In this document: one piece after another, positions 55,560-64,000 of the stretch
How the letters are laid out: each line of letters opens with the position of its first letter
Position numbering within the stretch: position 1 is the stretch's first letter
Assembly (NCBI GenBank): GCA_003255025.1
Contig: QANY01003934.1
Coordinates: 1,488,001-1,552,000 of the forward strand
DNA from: Datisca glomerata
Lineage: Eukaryota > Streptophyta > Magnoliopsida > Cucurbitales > Datiscaceae
Length of the DNA stretch: 64,000 nt
Direction of reading: 5' to 3'
The notes under the pieces: model-generated
Told to the model about the DNA's origin: nothing
What the model saw: only the letters and a program-made list of their open reading frames with translations
Database searches by the model: none
Translations under genes and position numbers: made by a program

Positions 55560-56480
55560 TCACATTCATGATTTGTTGTGATGAGAGTTGCCGTTCCAAA
55601 ACCCAAAAATTTTATGTCTTGTAATTCTGGTCAGATTTGCTTTTGAGAATTCTGTACATAATATGCGGTAGCTTTCTCCAGGAAGCTCAGAATCTCACTT
55701 CGTAAAGAAGCTCAGTAAGCTTCCGTAGCTTTGTAGCAACATGTGATTTGTCACGTAAATCTTCTTGTGTTGGTGAAGTTTAATAGACGAAACTGACTGC
55801 TCTACACAATCTTCTTTCCTCAACAACCTTTACATCAATTTCCATAACTTTTTATCATGATCTCCGACATGAAATCCGTAAAATTCTTGGAGAAGTAGGC
55901 TTCCACATCTTTGTAATAGTATTTGATTTGTCATGTAATCGACATCTAATTGATATTGTATTATTTCCTAAATGCACTATTTTGCATAATCTTTATTTCT
56001 GAACATCTTTAATGAAAATTATCATAACTTTTGTTCGAGATCTCCAAATTACGTTCTGTAAAATTCTACAAGAAGTAGACATCAATATCTTTCTAACAAT
56101 GTATAACCTGTCGTGTAATACCATTATATAGTCACAGTCTAAAAATTAAAATTAAATATCATATGTTTACTTTCCTGAAAATATGTACGAAAATGACCAT
56201 AACTTTTGATCGGGAGATCTAAATTGACCTCTGTAAATTTCTTCCAAAAGTTGACTTCTGTATCTTTCAAAACTTATAAAATTCATCATGTAGCTCACTT
56301 TCCGTTAGTACAGTTTAATTTATGAAATAGACAGTTCTGCATAATCTTCTTTTCCGAACAGTCTTCATGAAAATCACCATTACTTCTACAAATTGAGTTT
56401 CGTAAAATTCTTCAGGAAAATTACGAACCTTTCTAATGATGTATGATTTTCTATTCTGTTCAATACAGTTTAATACTCGA
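55560..56480. repeat. Long-unit tandem array inside Copia-E, unit about 170-200 bp
   Basis: About five diverged copies of a unit with the landmarks TTCTGCATAATCTTCTTT, GAAAATCACCATAACTTTTG, GATCTCCAAATTGA, TCCGTAAAATTCTTC, AAGTAGACTTC-ATATCTTT and ATTTGTCATGTAAT. Spacing between landmarks is fairly constant. Confidence 0.75.
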
Positions 56481-58482
56481 ATCTGGTTGATAGGAAATAG
56501 TTTGTACGTCAAAGCCCATCCAATGAGAAGATCTTCCATTTCAGTAGCGGCTAGTAATTTCTTTCATAAAGACCCAACTGATTTGAAACCTTCCGTTTCA
56601 GTTGAAGTATTAGTCAAACATGTGTGAGTCTAAATATTGATTACTTCATCTGCCGTTGGCTGCTCTTTACCCGCCATTATTCTGTTTTATCTTTTATGCC
56701 CTTTCATTCATGGTTTCGTTTTGCTAGATTTACACTTTTTGAACTTTCAGTTTGGGGCTTACGATTCCCTTTACAATCTGCATCCATTCTTCGCGCGTTT
56801 TCGTTGCGGGATTATTTTGTAAATTGGTCTCTTATGTTTTCAACTTCTATGCATTTTTTTTTATTCCTACACTTTTACATATAAATTAAGAGAGAGAAAA
56901 CCTCCAAAAACACACAAATCATTATAAAAGAAAATCTAAATCATGTTTTTGTTTATAAATATGATTTTTTTAGATAAACCTAAATTCAGAATTAAAATTT
57001 GAAATTTGAAATTTTAATTTCAAATTTCAAATTTGAATCAGAATATAAAATTCAAAATATGATTTAGATTTCAAATTCAAAATAATCTTATCATAATAAG
57101 TTTCAGATAAGATATATTAAACGTTTGTTTAACATATGTCATAACGGATTAACAAATTCTTAAAATAAATTATTACCTTTTTTAAATCTATAATTGCATA
57201 AATACATATGCCAATAATAATGTTGAAATGATATGAAAGGAACGAGTTTAGCATTTTTTTCAAATTTATCGTCGAGATCCAACTTAGATGCCCCTATATC
57301 GGGCTTCTCCAGATTTGTCTATCTTCTTGCTCATTTTAGTTTCTCATCTGGAAAGCATTTTTTGTCCTGTCGTTTTCCTCATATGGTCACAAGATTGGAT
57401 TTCTCCATCCTCTTGCTGCCTGCTCTCACTAGTCTCCGGTTTTTGTTTTCATTTCCGTACTCGTTCCCATACTCACTTCCGGTGTGGAAAGCGTTTGATT
57501 TGGTTTTGAGCGTTTTGGAAGGGATTTCTTGAGTTTTCTCTCACTCTCAATAAAAGCACCAAATGTAAATTAGGAAAACATTCATGATTTAGAGAATTGG
57601 TCATGAATTTCCTGTATGATAATGAAACAAAAAGAGTAAATAGAAAAGAGTAACAAACACGATGATATTAATGTACAAAACCCATAAAATAAAAAAATCA
57701 CGGAAAATATTTGATAGTATTCTCATTATGGAGGAAGGGTTTACAAGGCTAATGCAAGCTAAACATTGTACTTGTTTCTTGCGTGTGCCGAGAGTCCCTG
57801 TGGAGATACATTTTACCTTTATTTATATGTCTTCAATCAGTTATATAGAATCTGATACAACTTATCTAAAAATAACATCAATAGAATATTTTACTAAGAT
57901 CTAGCTTATCAACATTAAGAACTAAATAAATCATAATCGTCCGATCAATCTAATGATCTTGATTAGTTTTTTTGAATTGTCACGTTGGTAAGCCATGTAT
58001 TTTCATCTTATTGGTCTCCTATTCATAACCACATAGTTGATCTTACAGTTCTCGCTCTATATTCTCTTTGATTAAATTATCGATTTAAATCTTTAGTTTA
58101 AATCTTATCACGTGTAAGGTGAGATTTTGACTATACAGTCCCCTTGAACCTAGATTGGGATCTTTAGTCACCTAGGTTAGATTTACATCATGTGGATTTA
58201 TTCTTTCGTGGTCTTTTATATCATCCCTTGATGAATTTACCAAGTAGCTCTCTATTTAACCCATTGGCTAGTGATCTAAAATTTTAATCTGACTTTACAT
58301 AGTCAACGCTGATAACCATTGTTCAAAGTAGTTATCTAATGATATTACATCTACAACGTGTACGTCTAGACTTACCATTATACCTGTCTTCCAATTGTAG
58401 GTAGATAGTCACAATAGATGTGAATTGTTAGCTAGATATTTGATATAATTATCATTTCCAATGACAATGCATTAGTACTCTT
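56481..58482. other. Unassigned interior of Copia-E
   Basis: A palindromic AAATTTGAAATTT / AAATTTCAAATTT block is at 56995-57040. 57230-57540 is less AT-rich and open in two frames, but I recognise no protein. The integrase, RT core and RNase H expected here are absent. Confidence 0.35.
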
Positions 58483-58686
58483 CTAGTTTACAACCCGGAG
58501 GAACATCCACCAGTTTCCAACTCTGACTCTGCAAGATGGAATTAATTTCTCTTTGAATAGCTTCTTTCCACATAGTGCTTCTTCAGAACTCATAGCTTCT
58601 TTAAAGCTTTGAGATTCACTTTCTAAGGTCATAAAATTTTGAATAAAATTTTCTTGTCCTGGCACTTTTGCTACATAGTGAATCAT
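58483..58686 (-). pseudogene. Copia-E reverse-transcriptase N-terminal fragment
   Basis: The minus-strand frame reads SESQSFKEAMSSEEALCGKK, LFKEKL, and NWWMFLRVVN. Copia RT (RVT_2) domains begin P-TFKEAM-S-EA--WKEA--EE, then NNTWELVDLP-G. The match is short and the Trp of FWKEA is lost, but it agrees with the orientation given by the LTRs. Confidence 0.6.
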
Positions 58687-58984
58687 CCTCGTCTCATATG
58701 TTCATTTTGACGAACTCGATTGCTCTCAAATAGTCTCTTTAAAACATATTACCTACAAATATATTAGCCTCCTCTTGGTAGGTGTTTGCCTCTTAGGATG
58801 CAACGACGAAACCAGCAACAAATTTGCACCATGAAACTGCTCTGACGAACTGAAGCAAACCTGAACTCTATCACTCTAAAGAGCCCAAACATAACGAGGG
58901 ACCGAATTGTGTTTAAGAGATGAGAAGAGTTGTTTTTGCTGTGTTGGAACAAAGAGAAATGTGCAAATTTTTAGTCACAGAAGG

Positions 58985-59433
58985 GGTTAGTTTTGAAAAA
59001 ATGAATTCAACTATGAAAAAAATTCGGGGTCATTTTTAATACAACATTTATTTAAAAAATTGTTAGGTATTTAATTTCAGAATTAAGTTTGTAATTCATT
59101 TCCAAAAATAAATTTCAAAATTAATTCATGAATTTAAAACTAAATTTATTCTAACAGTTTCAAAAAATCAAGAATTGAAAGACCGACTTATGTAAGTGTA
59201 ATCTCATTACACTTTCTCACATTTCTCAACTCCATTGGTATACTTTGAGCATGAATTTTCATTCACCTGAATGTCGTCTTTTATCATATGAGTACACTGT
59301 TTTAATTTCTACATGGAGGAGACTTTCTCACTCGAAATCGAGCCTCAAAACAGTAGCTCGAAATATAATTTATTATTAAGTATTTCTCAATGTTTATATA
59401 ATTAATTTACCAATTAACTCTTTTTTTACAACA
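58985..59433 (-). repeat. 5' LTR of Copia-E
   Basis: The border at 59433 is set by ACAACA, the complement of TGTTGT. The inner border and primer site are not clear: no TCTGATACCA sequence is seen between 58750 and 59000. Confidence 0.65.
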
Positions 59434-60261
59434 GTTAGATCAGGATGATCTTATTCTACTCCATTTGGCACACATGTTTTTCTTTCCCTAACTTTCTTAT
59501 CTTCTAGACTTCTAATGTGACTTGTTAGTGCACGATCAGAATGTAAATACTAACTTGGGCTAAATTTTTTTATGTTAATTATTGATAATTTTAGAAGTTT
59601 AGGGACTGCATTAATAAATTAAAACTTTATGGTCGAAATTGACAACGAACAAAAATGTGATCAAATAATTTTTTTAGATTGAAAATTTTCAGCACAAGAT
59701 TCCTAGTTTTTCCAGCAATAAATAGACTCGTAATAAAAATATTATTATAATAATCACAAATAGGACATGTTAAAAAATATCAAATATAGTCAAAAGTATA
59801 AAAAAATAGTCACCGCATGCATCTGAAATAAAAAAAAATCAGAGCTCAAAAAAATTTCAGCGACACCCGTGAAAATTTACTCCAGTTGTCAATTGCTTCT
59901 ATAATATATATAATATATATTTAATATACATGTACTATATATTTGATATATACGGTTTATATTATATAAATTTTATAAATATTGCACTCAAATTTCACTA
60001 GGCACTGATGACTTGTTTTGTGGCGCTGAATTTTTTTCTTCTAAGAATCGGGGTGGGTATTTTTTACTTTTGATTTATCATAGTTATTTTTTATTTTTTT
60101 CTTTAAAGTGACATTCGTAATTTCTTTTCTAAAAATATTCTACAAAAGGTAAATGATTGAAAAATGGACAAAGTACATTATGAACATTTCTTTTCTTTAT
60201 AGATAAAGTAACTAATTTCTAAAAATATTTCTATGGTCGTTTTCTAAAACATGCTCTTTTG
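59434..60261. other. AT-rich intergenic region
   Basis: A TATATAATATATATTTAATA run lies near 59900-59950. No gene is visible. Confidence 0.4.
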
Positions 60262-60589
60262 AAAAACTTAATATAATTGACACGTGCTTCGCACGTGTTT
60301 ATGAAATTTATAATACACATAAGATGTAGAATTATATTATAAAAATGATATTTTAAAATAAATCTTGAATACATATCATCATGTTATTATTGGATATATT
60401 TCATCATTCTTCTTCTCTGCAAAGAATGAAAATTAAATTTTTAATTAAACAAGGAAATTGATAGTTATACATATTGATGTATAAGAATAAATTTTTACCT
60501 TTGTAAGAGAATTTCTTTGTAGACGATATTTTTGGTGCAAGCTTAACCATTGGTGTTATGATTGTCTGATTTGACCAGAAATTTTATTC

Positions 60590-61845
60590 TGGACAGTGAA
60601 ATTCCTCTTGACAATGCCACATATAATTGTCCATGAGAAAATACATGTTGTGGGAAATAAATTCCAACATGAGGCATGATTTGCCCTTAAGTTTTATTTA
60701 TCGTCATTGCAAAGCATAGCCGAAGAGGAAATTACTTTCTTCTAAACTTGAACGCATATCCTTCACCATTAGTTGGGCTTGAGGGAATTCATGACATGAA
60801 AACTTGCTTACCAGCATGTTGGTCATTGTTATCTGAGCATGTATAACATAATTTTTAAATGCTAGACATACCATTCTTGTTCCATTGCATAAACCATTGG
60901 ATGGGTCTAAATTTCACAACATAATGAGACAATTTATTTTCAATGTCAACTAATGCGAAGTAACTCCATTCGGTAACAATGAATTCAAGAATTCTTCCTG
61001 ATAATAGTTATTTGTATCATCAATTTCATGATCGAGGCTTATGAATGTCTTACTTTCTCCTGGAAAGAGACTTATAAAGTTTCATTTAATTGATCAACAT
61101 AGTCGTTAGTGGTGGCAATAATTGCACGATTTGTTATGTAATTAGGCGAACTGGCATGAAGCTTCAAATCTGGGAATATACTATCAATCAATTCCATCTC
61201 AGATTCTTCGGCAGAATTTCTTGTCACCATTTTATCAGGCAACAAAATGAAGTCTTCCTTTAGAAAGGGCTTATCTCCATTTCCAACCCTTAGTAGGTAA
61301 TTTGTGAAGCTTTTATCATTTTTGGCTCTCATATTTCTCGCCAACTGTATTTTTTTTCATTTTGTCCCAAGGTAAGATCTGGTCAAACTGACTGAAACAA
61401 TTTGTTGTCTTGTAGCACATGGTACTACATGAAGAACTTGACAAAAATCACCTTCAAACGCAAAGACTTTCCCGCCAAATGGTTCTGAAGAATCCATTAT
61501 ATCTCTTAATGATCTATGAACTGATTCAATTGTTTGTCTCATAGCCATGAGTGCTTCATCCCATATGATAAGTTTTTCCCATCTCATTGATTCTGCTCCC
61601 ACACTTTGTTTTGATATATTACACATAGTTGTCTCATGTGCTTGTAAATGTATGTTGAATCTTGAATGTGCAGTGCAACCACCAGACATAATTGCTGCAG
61701 CAACGCCAGGTGTTGCTGTTGTTAAAGCCATCATTCCTTTCGCAGTTACTGTTGCTAGAAGTGCACGATATAAAAATGTTTTTCCAATTCCTCCTGGTCC
61801 ATCAATGAAACAGACTCCACCTTTACCACTTGTAACTCTGGCCAT
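60590..61845 (-). pseudogene. Helitron PIF1-type helicase, broken
   Basis: Walker A is GPGGIGKTFLY and Walker B LIIWDEALM (family LIIWDEAPM), with ATPGVAAAIMSGGCTAHSRF between. TIESVHRSLRDIMDSS and GGKVFAFEGDFCQVLHVV follow (family GGDFRQVLPVV, so GG is EG and R is C). After a break at 61345-61357 the frame continues with NMRAKNDKSFTNYLLRVGNG and NYITNRAIIATTNDYVDQLN to 61072. The end, FAMTINKT then GIYFPQHVFSHGQLYVALSR near 60720-60600, is motif V/VI of the family with a stop in INKSQGQ. The helicase unwinds DNA during rolling-circle transposition. Not functional. Confidence 0.9.
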
Positions 61846-62104
61846 TATTTTTCATCTGCATTTTTTGTTCTTCATTTAACTATGATGATGCATGGCAATC
61901 TTCTGCATTGATTTCTATGGATTCTTCTTCTATTATTTATTTCATGTTGAATGAAATTTTCTCAGATACAACCTCATTACTTGCTGGTAAATCAAAGTTG
62001 GTAATGTTTTTCCCCATAGATTCTAAGAAATTTTTTAAATCTCTAAGAACAAACTGTATCTGCATCTCAATAGAGCTATTATTTTCTCTAATATAATCTT
62101 CACA

Positions 62105-62943
62105 TTATATCATAGTAAAGATCCCATAGTTCTCGAACATTAGTAGCCTCATAATAAACCAACAAATTCGCAAAAAGTCTTCAAAATTAATATGGCATTT
62201 GAAATGCCGCTGCCTCATCCAAACACTCAATGATACTTTGATCACACTCAAGTAATCCTCTTTTTTGTGTCGCTTCTTTGAATGAGGAATATTGAACTCC
62301 TTCGACAATCAATAAATCTTTGAATAATGTTGGTCCAACAACATGATTAAAGAATAACCTAAGGTAATATCGTTCACATTCTGCTGGATTTACACCATTT
62401 ATCCTTGATATTACCTCTCCTCTTTTTATGGATGTCCATGTCTTTGATTTTTTATTCCAGACGTAATGTTCAGGAAATTTCTTGTAAAGTAGTTTCCTTG
62501 CATCTGCGTTAATTCTGCATTTTTCAAAGTATTCAGTAAGCATTGTTTTATATATATTATCCAACTGAATGATACTTTCCAAACTCTGATTGTCGGAGTA
62601 TGAAACTAATTGTTGATTCGGAAGATGCAGTTATAGATTTACAACCGCTGGAGATATTTCATTTAATCTAAAATAAAAAATTCTCCATAATGCATCTTGT
62701 GCTGAAACACATCTTTCATCTTGAAAATTTTGTATCTCATTAATGACCTTGTCTTCTCCATCGTATGATATAAATACAACAGCCTTGTCATGTACTTTGT
62801 AGATGTACTTGTATAAGTACTTCACAGCTTTGATGGTAGAGCAAACTTCAACATTAATGTGATAATTGTATCTTGCAAGTAGATATGGATTATTAGGAGC
62901 CACCCATTGATTGTCTAATATGATATTTCTTACAGTTACCTAT
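62105..62943 (-). pseudogene. Helitron middle region
   Basis: VTVRNIILDNQWVAPNNPYL, LARYNYHINVEVCSTIKAVK and YLYKYIYKVHDKAVV (62943-62631), then EYFEKCRINADARKLLYKKF, PEHYVWNKKSKTWTSIKRGE, INGVNPAECERYYLRLFFNH, VVGPTLFKDLLIVEGVQYSS and ECLDEAAAFQMPY (62582-62187), then FANLLVYYEATNVRELWD. This is the conserved stretch between Rep and helicase in plant Helitrons. Two frame changes and a few stops are present; otherwise it is well kept. Confidence 0.85.
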
Positions 62944-62944
62944 A

Positions 62945-63990
62945 AAATATGTTTATTAAAATAAAAATTTTAAAGTCGACTAAAGTAAAAAATTAAATTA
63001 AATAAATACGACATTATCATGAAATGATAATATATTTAAAATTTTATCCAATGGACTAACAATAGTGATGATTATTAATGATAAATAAACACGCACCTAT
63101 TTTCCATCGTTTCTTCTTCGATATATGGGATAAGAATCTTTTCCTTGCATTGTTGTTGAGCAAAATGGCCTTGGATAATGAAATTTGCAAGCTCCATTAA
63201 CCATACACGCATTATTTTTGTTTAGAGTCCCACAAGGCCATGGATCATATGTCGAATCACTAAGTCACGAAGCATCAATTTTTCACATTTGTCAGGGATT
63301 TCGGCGCACACGTATTTATTGGTTATTTTGTTACTACTCTGAAAAATTACCAGTATGTATGCATGTGGCAGTCCTCTTTTTTGAAACTCTATCACATATA
63401 TGTAAGCTGCTACTTTCCCAACTATCTATTTTTTGAAGAGTTGATCTTTTAGGTCTTGAAAATTTGCACAAAAATTCTTGAAGTCAAATCAGGTCGATCT
63501 TGTGATCATTGCTCGTCTTTAAGTTCTTGTTGGATTTCTTGCCAGTCAGAATTACATGTCATTGTTATGAAGAGATCAGGTTTTCTGAATCTCTGTACTA
63601 AAGCCATTGCATCCAAGTATCTACGACGCATGTCTCTAGGTCCTCCAACAAAAGAAGCAGGAAGGACAGTTCTTTTTCCCACCTTTTCAGCTCTAGTTTA
63701 TCCTACATTTACAATGTCCACTAATCCTTGGTACAGTTCTGATCTTATATGAGCTTGTTGCATTCTGAAGAAATCTAGCCTTGTTGTTTAAGTTGTATGT
63801 ACATGTCTACTGCGTATTGTTGAAACAAATGACCAGTAAAAAAATCATTGATTTTGTGGAGGGTCTTATTTGAAACTTGAAGCAGTAATATTGCCTACAT
63901 GAGATCTTTCCATCTTGTTGTTTTAAGACATATGTTGTGAATAAATAAAGCATGAATTAAATTAAAACTCAATAGATGTTGCTAATGATA
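62945..63990 (-). pseudogene. Helitron Rep / N-terminal region, broken
   Basis: Pieces in order: FQIRPSTKSMIF-like (about 63860), FFRMQQAHIRSELYQGLVDI, GKRTVLPASFVGGPRDMRRR, YLDAMALVQRFRKPDLF, ITMTCNSDWQEIQQELKDEQ (63600-63520), AAYIYVIEFQKRGLPHAYIL (about 63395-63345), CAEIPDK, LVIRHMIHG, PCGTLNKNNACMVNGACKFH and STTMQGKDSYPIYRRRNDG. The second His of the HUH nuclease motif (GLPHAH in active Helitrons) is Tyr. A stop precedes KVAAYIYV and a frameshift follows HMIHG. An intron-like gap lies between 63103 and 62943. Confidence 0.85.
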
Positions 63991-64000
63991 AAAGTTTTAC

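Larger units (their letters stand above)
54020..59433 (-). mobile_element. Copia-E: minus-strand Copia element with both LTRs and internal arrays
   Basis: Two diverged direct repeats (about 54020-54533 and about 58985-59433) share AAGTGTAATCT-ATTA-ACTTTCT, CAACTCCAT, TATCATATGAGTA, CATGGAGGAGA and CCAATTAACTC-type blocks. On the minus strand the left copy is preceded by a purine tract CATATGGGGGAT and begins TGTTAGAG; the right copy begins TGTTGTAAA. So the element reads leftward, 5' LTR at right. An RT start fragment sits near the right end. The rest of the interior is taken up by two tandem arrays and unrecognised sequence. No intact gene is left. Confidence 0.75.
60262..64000 (-). mobile_element. 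Autonomous-type Helitron remnant, cut by the window edge
   Basis: Reading leftward from 64000: Helitron N-terminal/Rep region, middle region, PIF1-type helicase, then near 60300-60280 a hairpin ACACGTGCGAAGCACGTGT and about 12 bases later TTAAG, which could be a mutated CTRR end. Rep fused to PIF1 helicase is unique to Helitrons, rolling-circle DNA transposons. The 5' TC end lies beyond the window. Many stops and shifts. Confidence 0.8.

Noticed and set aside
56624..57532. Several Phe/Leu-rich frames of 60-100 codons
   Set aside because: They overlap in different frames inside Copia-E and lack motifs; hydrophobic composition comes from T-rich DNA.

Overview
This window looks like nuclear DNA from a dicotyledonous plant: AT-rich, with introns using GT-AG borders, a complete plant RING-CH ubiquitin-ligase gene, a CLE signalling-peptide gene, and several kilobases of decayed plant transposons of every major class. 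One ambiguous base (position 41109) marks it as draft assembly. I cannot name the species. Only two genes look intact: the RING-CH/DUF3675 gene at 39952-42584 (7 coding exons, 297 aa) and the single-exon CLE precursor at 44354-44638 (94 aa). Most other open reading frames are chance or transposon fragments.

Layout. 1-4100: decayed elements, comprising a minus-strand Copia leader, plastid-derived DNA (a 23S rRNA piece beside an infA piece), a Copia gag-protease remnant and an antisense LINE endonuclease remnant. 4278-8545: a Copia element with short 5' LTR, tRNA primer site, gag, protease, integrase, RT and RNase H, all broken. 9389-13111: a CACTA DNA transposon carrying about 375 bp of plastid 23S rRNA. 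13695-22977: a Copia element whose 3' LTR was split by a minus-strand Ty3/gypsy element (18319-22949) that keeps only gag and a 37-bp tandem array between its LTRs. 23151-24347: another gypsy leader plus a hAT-type MITE with 8-bp target duplication. 25000-26539: microsatellites and a chimera of DEG-like protease and MUT9-like kinase exons. 28000-29900: minisatellite, a long hairpin and a diverged LTR. 29955-31560: Tnp2 transposase pseudogene. 32273-36858: a second CACTA element with perfect ATT duplication and a captured DnaJ exon. 37342-37799: a candidate third, short CACTA-like element. 38040-38157: a Helitron-like 3' end.

39500-44640 is the genic island. After it come minisatellites, a 5'-truncated Copia element with a complete 3' LTR (48370-51012), two tandem arrays (51388-52620), a minus-strand Copia element with both LTRs and two arrays near its 3' LTR (54020-59433), and a minus-strand Helitron Rep-helicase pseudogene running off the right edge (60262-64000).

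The genes do not form a pathway. The window mainly records repeated transposon insertion, nesting and decay around two ordinary developmental/cellular genes. The points most worth checking are the two CACTA elements that carry foreign sequence, the infA/23S mosaic, the gag-only nested gypsy element, the DEG-MLK chimera, the 66-bp-arm hairpin and the CLE peptide with Ala in place of the usual position-7 Pro. All family calls were made by eye from remembered family motifs; no database search was run.
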